A stretch of 64,000 nt of DNA from Adiantum capillus-veneris (lineage: Eukaryota; Streptophyta; Polypodiopsida; Polypodiales; Pteridaceae): assembly GCA_014529385.2 (NCBI GenBank), contig CM043952.1, positions 69,693,370 through 69,757,369 on the forward strand, given 5' to 3'. Made by a program: the position numbers and the translations under genes. Under the pieces are notes generated by a model. That model worked only from the letters and a program-made list of their open reading frames with translations. It searched no databases and was not told the DNA's origin. The stretch's first letter is position 1. Each line of letters opens with the position of its first letter. Of this stretch, positions 21,763-31,471 are shown piece by piece.

Positions 21763-22081
21763 GGGTATCAAGAAGCATGACTTGGTTTTGCGCTACAACA
21801 GTAAGCTGGACAACACCTTCCAAAAGAAGTTTCAAATTAAGTGGGAAGGCCCTTTCAAGGTAGTGGAGTGTTTTCCAAATGGCACATATCAGCTGGCTGC
21901 CCTGGATGGTGTTCTACATAAGTCAAGGGTAAATGGGTTGCGTCTTAAATTGTATCATGCTAGATTGATGATGGTGGAGCAAGATGAGCTGTCTGTGGAT
22001 CAAGCAGTGTTGGTGAGGGATGAGGAGACCTGTGATGCGGCGAGTCTCATATCTCTCTTTGCTGCTGTTGATCATGAATGA
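21743..22081 (+). pseudogene. Element A integrase C-terminus
   Basis: C-terminal integrase tail in a shifted frame: GIKKHDLVLRYNSKLDNTF, FQIKWEGPFKVVECFPNGTYQL, then LDGVLHKSRVNGLRLKLYH. The W-x-GPF/Y motif and the R-V-N-G-x-R-L-K block match element F (62040-62400). The frame ends at 22079-22081, just before the polypurine tract. No chromodomain is seen. Confidence 0.88.
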
Positions 22082-22086
22082 TCTAG

Positions 22087-23235
22087 CAGGTAGGGGATGG
22101 GCAAATTATGTCAGGATTTTTTTGGATCAAGGGATTACGCATCTGTACATACACATGCATGGTGCATCAAATAAAGGATTGCCTATTTTCCTTAGCCAGG
22201 TGGTTATGTGGGGCCCACATGTGTAGAGGTAAGACAGTGTACATAGTGCATCGATTTTCACAATCACCAGTACCAGTATGTTTTTTCTACAATAATGAGG
22301 AGTTTATAGCGTGTAAAAATTCTCGAGGAAGCTATCCGCGGGCCGACGACATGAGGTCAGCAGGTGCGTCAGATGGCATCTAGTGGCGTCAGGAGGGCGA
22401 ACGAGGTCAATATTTGCACGCAGATGAGGACGGACACAACGTGGGTGTTTTCTTGTGAGAGTTACGCAGAAAGGTCATCATTAGGACCAATTTTTGGGGC
22501 CACTTCACGTGGTGGCGAGATGCATTATTGGAAAAAAGCTGAGTGCCAGGTGTGCGGATGATGCAAAAAGGTGACAACTATGCACTGCGAGGTCAGTTTT
22601 TGGCCTGTTCGGGGTCCGTTTGAGGTCATCTAAAAGGCCAAGGGTGCCCAACTAATAAAGCTATGTGTGGGAACTGAAAAAAGAGAGAGAAGACCAGAAA
22701 AAACGTGGAGAAGAGAGGAGGAACAGCCGCAGGTGTGTTTTTGCTCATTTTAGAGCTTGTTTTGGCCTTAAAATGCTCATCCGAGGTCGGATTTGAGCAC
22801 TTTGACATTGTAGACTGGGGTTTTGGGCCGTTCCGGACGCGATGGCGCTGTCCATTTTGCCAAATTCCTCACTCTTTTCTTGCTATTTTTCTGTGTAAGT
22901 TTCTCCTATGAGCGAAGTTTCTGCTCTAGTTTGTGATTGTATCTGGCTTATTTTACCCATATTGTGTGAGCTATTTGCCCCATTGGTGTTGGCCCAAGCT
23001 CAATTGTATCTAAACATCAGAAATTATCCTCTTTTGAGCTGAGTTTTTTGGGTGTGTGTGTGTGTGTCTGTGTGGAGTGGGCAAGTGGATAGTCTCTCTC
23101 CTCTCACTCCAGAGGTGTGTTCGGCCAGGTGTGTTGTGTAAGCCGAGTGGTGCCCCATAGTGTGTATGTGTATCTTGCCAAGAGTGTGTGTGGGGTTGTT
23201 ATAGAGGCGCTGTGTGTGTTTTCATCCCGCTCACA
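22087..23235 (+). repeat. Element A polypurine tract and 3' LTR
   Basis: Purine-rich AGGTAGGGGATGGGCAAA (22087-22104) precedes the LTR, which runs from 22109 (TGTCAGG) to 23235 (CTCACA). B has the equivalent tract in inverse orientation at about 40176-40196. The LTR is about 10 bp shorter than the 5' copy through small indels. Confidence 0.93.
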
Positions 23236-24719
23236 ACGGCATCAGACACACAAAGCGTCAAATAGCTCTCGCGGCCAAACCGCATATCCGTTTGCCACCA
23301 GCTTCACAAGCGTCTTTCCTAGACCATCAACAACCAAGTCCTATGGTGGTAGACCACCACAAATCATCGAAGACATGTAAATGCAACCACGGGTACTTCT
23401 AGAGCGACAAATTGCCAAATGAAGCTCTGGTGAAGCCAAAGTCAACAAAAACCACACAGCAAGGATCCACAAGGGATCGGGAAGCTATGGAGACCAACAT
23501 CAAGAAATTTCATCGCCAAAAAGCACTCCAAAAGTTAGAAAACGGCTCGGAGGCTGTGAAATCCACACAGGGAGTTACTTTTTATCCATTTGACTTTTTT
23601 GTTGAAATTAGACTTAAAAGGGACTCAGGGGGACTAAGGGCAGGCACTAGTGACAAATTCCATGAAAAAATCACCAGGAGACATCCTATGCGTAGGATGT
23701 CTCAAGAGAATTTTTGGGCACAGATCCCAACATTTCTCATCACACACATTTTCCAGAATGACCTTTACATGCTAGCCACCAAGTTTCATCACATTTGGAC
23801 CGAAATTGACCTCATATGCATGAAACCGCAAAGTTAGAGCATAGAGGCAATAATGGGCCGTAGACCTACCAAAACTTGTCCAAATCACATGAAACTTGCA
23901 CAACACATTCACAAGCACATAGCCAACCAATCTGTGTGGTCACCTGGAAAAATTGATGAAGTAGACCTCCTACGCGTAGGATGTCTATTTGACATTTTTG
24001 GCCTACAGAGGGTGTTTGTCCATTCCATATCTAACCACATCATCTTCAAGAGCCCATATACCAAGTTTGAAGCCATTCTAATCATTTTTAATCCCCAACA
24101 CCTTGAAGATACACTTTTTGAGCCCAAAATTACTACACAGGCTCTTACAAGCATCAATTCTTGTCCAAATCAAACTCCAAGAGCATGGCCATGTTCCACA
24201 TGCCAAGGACTACCCACAGAAAAAATCCCAAGCCATTTTGATGAAATAGAAATCCTACACGTAGGATGTCTCTAGCATATTTTTGACCTTCTGTGCAAAG
24301 AGTGACATCATGGGAGCCAATACCATGGTGCAATCAGCCCATATATCAATTTTCAACCCATTTGGACATCACTTGCTACCTGTTATGGACTTTCTACCCA
24401 ATTCATGACCTAAAGCCTGAATCAGCCCAAAAATCCACTTTTTGATGCCCAAATCCAAATCCAAGCACATAGCCATGTTCCACAGGCCAAGGACTACCAG
24501 CATGTCAAGTATAACCCAAATCTGATGAAAAAGATATCCTACGCATAGGATGTCTAAATGAAAATTTTTGGCCAGAATTGCATTGTGAGCACATGCACAG
24601 CTTCACAAGTTCCATTTAAGCTTTATTTTCAATTTTCAAGTCATTTGGATAGATAAAACTCAGTTCTCAGCTGATATAGAAAAAACGCTAAGTTCGGACT
24701 AGTGAGTGCAACACGATCT
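23236..24719. repeat. 285-bp-period repeat with palindromic TCCTACGCGTAGGA box
   Basis: The block has no gene. The box occurs at 23684 (TCCTATGCGTAGGA), 23968 (TCCTACGCGTAGGA, perfect palindrome), 24253 (TCCTACACGTAGGA) and 24538 (TCCTACGCATAGGA). Spacings are 284, 285 and 285 bp. Intervening sequence is more diverged but shares phrases such as CACATAGCC, CATGTTCCACA and CCAAGGACTACC at matching offsets. So this is an old tandem array of about four units in which the palindrome is best kept. It lies just upstream of the H coding region and may be its leader or promoter. 23236-23680 shows no repeat or gene. Confidence 0.75.
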
Positions 24720-25712
24720 ATGGCAGCCGCAAAGTCACCGGCAAAGAAGAAAAGAATGACCATAAAAGATTACCTAGAAGAGGTAGATCCCTTCGTCATA
24801 CCAGAAGGAACTCTAAAGCCAACAAGCACATGGATCCAAGAAAATCTGCTGGAGTCCAATGATGTAAAGATTTACCAAGGCGTGTTCAAAGACACTGACG
24901 GAAACGTGATAGAGCTACCAATGTTACCGCGAGAGCTCAATAAGTTCGTCAGAAGCAAGATGGTAGAGTATCTAGAAAAGATTGATCTCCACAATTACTT
25001 TGAAGCAGTGCCGGCAGGTATTGACATAAACAGAGTCTGGGAATTTGTGACAACAATAAAATAAGATGGAGTGGCCCGAGTTACAGATCTACAAGGCAAG
25101 CCAGGCACTGAGATTCTAATCACACAAAGAGTGGTGGCAGTTGCACTAGACCTCTCCAACAAGGGGGATAGTGGACCCAAAAGAAGAGACGAAGTAAAGG
25201 TGTACACTGAAAAGAAAGCCAACTATACCTTTGAAGATATTTCCAACCCCAAAGTGGCAATCATGAGTCAGCTGTACAATCAATATTTCTATATGTGTAC
25301 AAAGCGGCCACAAAAGTACAGGATGCCGCCTGCAGCAATTGCCACAACATTCACCTGGGCAATGCAGAAAAACTAGCCAAATATCATCAATTATGCAGCT
25401 TATGTACATGATAATCTGGTAAATATGGGCAACAAGAACCCCACATACATTGTGCCAGGTGAGCTAATCACAAAGGTGATTTATGGTGCATTGCACGCCA
25501 AGGGGAGATGGCCTGATCCTCCATCACAGAACGATTGGCTGAGGCTCAAAGAAGATAAGGAAGATGAGCAGCCAAAAGCACCAAGGGTAGCAACCCGTTT
25601 GAAACTCCGGTTAGAAACTGTGCAAGAAGAGAAACCACAGCAGAAGAAAGGAAAGAAAGATCCGCCAAAGTGCCAGCAAAATAGACGAAATCACAGAAAG
25701 CGGCACGTCTAG
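24720..25712 (+). pseudogene. Element H unrecognised protein, N-terminal part
   Basis: I do not recognise this protein. The ATG at 24720 (MAAAKSPAKKKRM) gives a basic start followed by MTIKDYLEEVDPFVIPEG, LPRELNKFVRSKMVEYLEK, and later YTFEDISNPKVAIMSQLYNQYFYMC and VHDNLVNMGN. The frame is continuous to 25712 apart from TAA at 25062 and TAG at 25374. The latter could be CAG-to-TAG. It ends in a basic stretch (KKGKKDPPK). The helical fold before a basic end recalls a Gag, but no zinc knuckle is present. A captured host gene is the alternative. Confidence 0.5.
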
Positions 25713-26259
25713 AGCGGCTGATGGAAAGCTTCAGGGCAGAAAGAGCCCTCAAAGGAGATTTAGATGAGCTATGGAAGCCTTCTCTAGAAGCAATGTCGGG
25801 ACATCCCGAAGGATGCGCAGAGACAGATTCGATGATTACATTAATAATTTTGAGATTATTGATGCCACATTAGAGAATATCCCACATATACCCTTTACAG
25901 AAGAGGAAGTGGAGCAAGTCCAACAGAAACTGCTAGAAGAGCAAGAGGTCCAAGAGAGAGAAAGGAAGACCAAGGTGGAGAGAGATTTCAAGAAAAAGCC
26001 GACAACTCCACCGGCTAGCCTTGAGTCCAGCCCACCGCCCTCACCACCTCCTCGTAGCCCTCCACAAGAAGACAAAGAGGAGCAAGACAAACCAGAAGAA
26101 TATGAAGAGTCCAAGCAATAACAAAGCCAAGAGCAAGAGCCAAAGGAAGAGGCTAAGCCTAAAAGTGGGCAGCCAGAGCCAAATGAATCATACAACACAT
26201 TTCTAGACCTGCTAGCTTTTGGATACACAAAAGAATAGGTTGCCACAGTCGCATTCGAC
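25713..26259 (+). pseudogene. Element H linker, Pro/Glu-rich
   Basis: A frame change near 25712-25771 leads to an acidic segment (NFEIIDATLENIPHIPFTEEEVEQVQQKL) and a run rich in Pro and Ser (PPPSPPPRSPPQ, about 26025-26070), then Glu/Gln-rich sequence. A TAA lies at 26119-26121 and a TAG at about 26236, both in frame with what follows, so the reading continues into the coiled coil. It looks like a flexible linker. No function is assigned. Confidence 0.45.
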
Positions 26260-27358
26260 TTGGCAAGCACGGGGAACAAAGAGAAAATGCAAAGCATACG
26301 GTTAGTAGAGCTAAAGGAGATGGCCACTGATACAGTGGACCTGCACCTGCCCACCAATGATTGGGATGTGGTGATGAAAAAGATAACCGAGATAAGAGCA
26401 CAGTCAATGGCTTCAGAAAGTGAAAGGGCCACTCTCAAAGCCACTGAAGTGCAGATAAAGCTGGAAGTTTCCACTTTACAAAAACAAATCCAAAGGCAGA
26501 TAGAGAGAGAAGCAGAGTTGCAAGCCAGTCTGGCAAAGGCATTGCAAAGATGCCAGGAAATGGAAAGAGAAAATCAGGCAGAAACTCAAAGACTGCAAGG
26601 AGCCGAAGAAGAGTATAGACAACTCAGCAAGTCATTGACAGATGCGGAGAGGAAAAGGGATAACCTAACCCTACAACTTGCTGAGGAGTCCAAGGAAGTT
26701 GAGGCCATGAGAAATGCCAAAGAAAAGGCAGAAATAGATCAGGAGGCTAGCCAGGATGAAGTCCTTGAGCTCAAAGACCAACTTAAAGTTAAAGATCAAA
26801 CCATCCAGCAGCTACGGGCATCTCCTGCCAGAGTCAGAGCTACTAGCTCGACTCACACCACTACAAAAAGCCAGATCCATGAAGAACAGATGAAAGATCT
26901 TCTGAAAGAGTTGACTTTAGAGAAAAAGCAAAGGGTGATGATGGCGGAAGGGTCTGTGGTTATGCAAACACACATGGAAGAAGAGCAGAAATCAATGCAA
27001 GATGAGCTAGAAATTATAAATAGAAAGCTCGAGGAGCCGGAGAAGGTAAATGCCGAGTTGAACGACCTCCTTGTGAACATGGGAGAAGAAGCTGAAGCAG
27101 AGAAACAGACGCTCCTAAAGCAGATAGAAGAGTTGAGAGGACAGTAGGCAGAAGAGCAAGCAGGCACAGGGCCGGAAGCCATGGAAGGCATAGACCTAGA
27201 GAATGTGGCAGATCCTGTGGACACACCCATGCAAGAGGAAATCCTATTAGGACCCTCTCAAGAGCCACAAGATCTGACACAAGAAGAGGAAGAGAAGCTA
27301 CATGAGGCCATAGAGGTAGAAATCAGAGAAACGGCCAAGGAATCCTTGGAATGGGAGT
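26260..27358 (+). pseudogene. Element H long coiled coil
   Basis: About 295 codons to a TAG at 27145-27147, which follows Gln and could itself be a former CAG. The same frame stays open to 27358. From residue 45 on, heptads rich in Leu, Glu, Lys and Gln are continuous (QIKLEVSTLQKQIQRQIE, LQASLAKALQRCQEMEREN, LKDQLKVKDQTIQQLRA), broken by a Ser/Thr-rich segment (ARVRATSSTHTTTKSQ) near residue 195. Such coiled coils are not part of usual retrotransposon Gag-Pol. Opposite-strand Ser-rich frames here are shadows. Confidence 0.6.
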
Positions 27359-28180
27359 GAATGGCTAAAGCCCTCTCTCCCATATCCGTTGATAAAATAT
27401 GAAGCCGCCATTCAGAAGATCGATGCCAGCAACCTCCGGCATGAATGGCTAAAGCCCTCTCTCCCATATCCTTTGCTAAAATATGAAGCCGCCACCATCA
27501 ACAAGAGGATTCGAGAAGAGCCAACAGTGCCACTCTACACAGTAGATATCTCCCAGCCTGAAGGGGCAAAGTTGATAGTCGACTCCCAGCCGAGGTGGAG
27601 AAAGGCATGGCTGACAAATTATCCACAATACCTAATCCATCTGGTAGAGGTACCCAAACTAATCAGAGATAACCTAAGCTTTTGCCCTCTACCAAGGATA
27701 CGGACGTGGAAGGCCCAGAAGATACTACAAAGAAGCCAACCCACTTGGGTGAACTATCCAAAGCTGCGAGGCTTGAAGGCAGGTGAGAGAATAAGTGTTC
27801 AATACATGGTGAAAACCCTAACGGGTGCCATCAAATTGTTCACTGGCTTGCTTGACCTTTCTTGCATAATGATGAGGAAGATCTTCAAAACCCTTTTCGC
27901 AACCTTCGAGACGTTCAAACCGGGCCAGGTGACAGACGTTATCTTCTTCCTTCAAGATACTTACAGATGTGCATATGATATGTCTGGTCAGCCTTCCAAG
28001 GAGGTGATGCATGCATTGTATCAACGGATAATATTTATGTCATCCTATCACCTCCAGGCCTTTGAAGAAGTGTTCTACACCTGCTTCTTCACCATCAACA
28101 CTGATATATTCGGCCCAACACTGTTGGATTTACATGAAAGATACGAGTTGCTGCTCAAGATGCGCGAAACAAGAAGATGA
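27359..28180 (+). pseudogene. Element H C-terminal domain with in-frame 84-bp duplication
   Basis: A fresh frame begins with two copies of a 28-residue unit, EWLKPSLPYPL-I/L-KYEAA, starting at 27359 and 27443 (84 bp apart, in frame). The domain continues as YTVDISQPEGAKLIVD, RWRKAWLTNYPQYLIHLVEVPKLI, then a helical, hydrophobic region (IKLFTGLLDLSCIMMRKIFKTLFATFETF). It ends LLLKMRETRR with a stop at 28178-28180, about 40 bp before the polypurine tract. I do not recognise the fold. The position right before an LTR implies it is element-encoded. Confidence 0.55.
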
Positions 28181-28218
28181 AGAAGCAGCTCAACAGTCAT
28201 GTCGGGGACAACATGAGC

Positions 28219-29166
28219 AAGGAGGGGGGGAGTGTTAGAAGCTGGACACACCCTACGGAAACTGACTACTCGACAGATTATCATTTTTTGTAATTATTCA
28301 TTTATTGAGAAAACTAGACATTTCACCTTGTAAATATTGGGGCTTATAGAAGTTTCCAGATTGTATCCTAGTTTTGATAGCTAGATTGAATAGATGGTTG
28401 ATTTGGAACTTTAGGATTTGAGAATTGTAAGGTATTTATACCACGTTTTGACCTTAATGAAAGAACCTTTTGTCATTTTTTTAAAGTTTTGAAGTCTGTG
28501 AGTGAGCGTACTGTGTACGAGAGAGAGTGTGAGCTTCATCTTGACGCTACGTGTGCATCGGTGGTCGGAATCGAGTGCGGAGAAGTGCAGCGTGTTTCCC
28601 CCGACGAGAGCTATGCACCAATACCTACATTGCGTGCGTATGGTCCGGTTTTGCGAGCTCCATCTACAAGCTTTATCTGGTGATTCGATGAGCATACGTT
28701 ATCCGATTTTTCATTGCAGCATATCCACGCGTTCACATTGAGTAGAGCTACACATTTCAGAGCTACACTTTAGATTTTGGAAACAAAGCCTGCAAATTTC
28801 AGCCAGTCATCCTACGTGTTTTTGCACCGGGTGTTTGGGTTGGGGTTTTGGTTCATAGACCTTAGGGAGAGCGACCTATTGGTGTTACTAGGGTGTCCTT
28901 CAAGTTCTATGGTGTTTAGAGATTGTTTGATGGGTGTTCGGCTCTAGAAAGCGTTGTAGGAAGTTTCCTCTTATGCACTCTTGAAGGCTGTGACTTAGAC
29001 ATTGGGTAGAGACCTCTGTAGGAATTAGTTAGGAGTCGGTCCAGTGTAAGTTGACACCTTATGCTTGCTTCCACGTACCTGCGGGTCGAGCTTCGTCCTT
29101 AGCTGACAAATCTTGTTAGGTGAGTTCTCGCTATGCTGACGTCCGTCGCGGTGTATCCGTCCAACA
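28219..29166 (+). repeat. Element H polypurine tract and 3' LTR
   Basis: AAGGAGGGGGGGAG at 28219-28232 is followed directly by TGTTAGAAGC, the form of an LTR start. TATTTATA at 28433-28440 may be the TATA box, and AATGAAAG near 28456 could serve polyadenylation. The LTR end is not certain: CCAACA at 29161-29166 is one candidate, giving about 934 bp. No matching 5' LTR was found upstream, so the element is 5'-truncated or its 5' LTR has been displaced. Confidence 0.55.
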
Positions 29167-29211
29167 AACCCTTGCTCATGGCCACATTCTTTCCCTCCTT
29201 TTAGAGTCTCT

Positions 29212-29511
29212 CTAGCCAATGGTCGAGGTTTCCACCATTCCGCATCTAGCCAGAGTAGCAATGATTCCACTATGAGTGTTATTCATAATTGTGGCCTCAG
29301 GTAGTGCTATATCATTGGCACTCTTCTGGCCATCACCCTTGACTAGCTTGCCGGCGTAAAATTCATGTGTGAAGGTCTCATGATTGACTTTCAACTTCGT
29401 GACCATGCCGTTTCTACCTTCTCCAATGCTTGCAATTTGTGGAAATTCAATGCAAGCCATGCGCATGATGACGAGGTTGCATGGGTCTAAACTTCCTATA
29501 TTGGGCGGCAT
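29212..29511 (-). CDS. Hypothetical 99-residue ORF
   Basis: ATG at 29511 (MPPNIGSLDP) to TAG at 29212. It reads IEFPQIASIGEGRNGMVTKLKV, HEFYAGKLVKGDG and ATIMNNTHSGIIATLARCGM. No recognised motif, signal peptide or membrane segment. CCTATATAGG, about 20 bp upstream on the minus strand (29530-29539), resembles a TATA box. It may be one exon, a relic, or chance. The flanks show no other coding signal. Confidence 0.25.
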   Translation of the reverse strand: MPPNIGSLDPCNLVIMRMACIEFPQIASIGEGRNGMVTKLKVNHETFTHEFYAGKLVKGDGQKSANDIALPEATIMNNTHSGIIATLARCGMVETSTIG

Positions 29512-30582
29512 TGGGACATTGCTAGAGACCTATATAGGCAACACAACCATGAATCAACCACCCTAAACCCTAAACCATAGGTCCACATGAATGTAATTTA
29601 TGATTAACATACACAAGAACGTCCACATGATTATGCATGATGTTAATTATGATTTTTCATATCATAAGAAAATATGTATGAGATGTTTTGAAGCAAAAAT
29701 CTTGCATGTATGAGATGCTATCAATAGGAATGTGACGAAGTCATACAAATACACAATATTTTACAAATTACAAAGAACAATGTAAAGCGTGGTGTCACGT
29801 GTGTATCCCTCTCATTGTAAGGATCTAAGAAAATCCTAAGCACTAGATGGAGGGGTTTTATTCCCGTCGTAAGAGCAAAGGATAAATGTTCGATCTACAC
29901 GCCAAGAACGATCACATTTTAAAAATCAGTAGCTCATTAGAAAATGGTTTTTTTTCCACAAATCATATCTGAGAGAAACTCCTCCATTGTAAGAACCGAA
30001 GATCGTGACTTGATGCATGCCACTGTAATTGTTTTTCATACAAACTTTAGAATCAACAATAAAATTTGCATACGAAGGTCATATTGGGGCATGGATAGCG
30101 CGTGCATGTCTTCGACTAGGTATCCCTTGCGGCCGATGCCTTGGCACGGTGGGGGAATATGTTTCTTTGTAGAGGGGTGCCCAAAGTAGGGCGCCCTTTT
30201 CACTTTTTTTTGGTGACCTTCATGAAGCCATTTGAAACTTCCATGGTGTTCTTAGAGAAGTGCACAGAAAACACAAGATTCACTCGCGCTAGACGTTGCA
30301 GTCCATTTCGACTATCCATGCATAAGCAAGAGTGGTTTCTCAGGATGGGGACACCCCCTTTGGCACCATTCTAGTTTCAAATGGTGCAGGCCGCCACTCA
30401 ATGCTCTACATACTAGGGTTGTTCCCCGCGCTATGTTCTATGCGTGCCTTTGTTCTCGACCCAAGGGTGCTTGACCAAAGTACAAGAAGGATAGAGATCA
30501 ACGAAAAGAGAGGAAAATAAAGAGACCATTCCTCCATGCAATCCATGCTTCTTCCCCGCTCCTCCATGGCCCTTCTCCTTGA
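29512..30582. other. No gene seen
   Basis: AT-rich sequence with short open frames on both strands that show no family motif or composition bias. ACCCTAAACCCTAAACC at about 29560-29576 is two and a half copies of the plant telomere-type heptamer, too short to be a telomeric block. Confidence 0.5.
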
Positions 30583-30889
30583 TCTCTGATACCAATATGA
30601 GGACAAAAGGTAACTCTTCCATTGAAACTCCACCCTACTGTATCCTTTTATAGCCAAAGGCCTTGCCATAGGACTACTATATATAGGAATCCTTTTCCAC
30701 ATGGCATTGTTTTAGCCTGAAGCCTCTTGCTCTTAGCCTAAAAACTTAGGATGAAGCTTTTAGCTCCTAGCTCTTAGCAGTATGACCCTTGACCTGACAA
30801 TGACGCTAAGACTACGAAACTTGCAAGGGGTATAGTGTGTGTGCATCAATGGAGACACTTCCCAAATATCCCAATACCATGTTCCATAA
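30583..30889 (-). repeat. Possible copia-type LTR end and primer-binding site
   Basis: On the minus strand TGGTATCAGAG (about 30584-30594) matches the initiator-tRNA-Met primer-binding site. Upstream on the same strand are GTCCTCA (possible LTR end near 30598), CTATAAAAGG (about 30646-30655, TATA box) and TGTTATGG (start near 30889). This would be a short LTR of about 290 bp. Downstream (lower coordinates) no gag or pol is readable, so it is at most a relic. Confidence 0.4.
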
Positions 30890-31383
30890 CAAAGGGAGTG
30901 GGAGCTAAGATGGATCACTGCTTAGGTGCAAAATATGGATGTGTAGATAGGCTCAAAAATTTAAAGGTGAGTTCAATAGATCATCTCTCAGAAATTAACA
31001 TGCTTTAGAAATTGATGTCCATGTGGTAATTTGGATTGTTATAAGTTGTGAAAACTTCACCATTTAATTTGATGTTTGAACTCTTAAGACATCACCGTAG
31101 TATGATTAAGCTTATCATGATTCATTGTCACTCTCTCATATCATCATTAGTAAGTGTATGGACATGATGATAAAGGGTGGGATATCATTTTTAAAGAATG
31201 ATGTCCTGGATCTCCTACTCTATTTTAGTGTGTTGGGGAAATGAGATGATGATAAAATCGCTCCAATTTTCTTCTTGCCAGCACATTTAGCTTGAAATTT
31301 TGTGAAATCTGATTAGGTTTGGTTCCACCACCAAGTTACAACACTACCTCTCATCACACACACTCTACAAGTTCGCACTTTCT

Positions 31384-31471
<88 letters not shown>

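Larger units (their letters stand above)
14527..23235 (+). mobile_element. Element A: complete Ty3/gypsy retrotransposon with dual RNase H
   Basis: An 8.7 kb element with near-identical LTRs, primer site, leader with a 72-codon ORF, gag, protease, RT, RNase H, a second RNase H, integrase, polypurine tract and 3' LTR. The second RNase H between RNase H and integrase is the hallmark of the plant Tat lineage (established knowledge). The coding region has at least three stops and three frameshifts although the LTRs differ only slightly by eye, so it probably moved using proteins from another copy. Flanks are AGCGG on the left and ACGGC on the right, with no clean 5-bp duplication. Confidence 0.9.

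Noticed and set aside
23684..24551. CRISPR-like array (short palindromic repeats at regular spacing)
   Set aside because: Only four units, 285-bp period, diverged spacers homologous to each other, and a eukaryotic transposon context.
25836..26474. 212-residue Ser/Cys-rich minus-strand frame
   Set aside because: Antisense shadow of the Glu/Lys-rich H coding region; composition is explained by the other strand.
29025..29270. 81-residue minus-strand frame
   Set aside because: No motif; lies in the presumed H LTR and its flank.
29560..29576. Telomeric repeat (CCCTAAA)
   Set aside because: Only about two and a half units; no longer tract.
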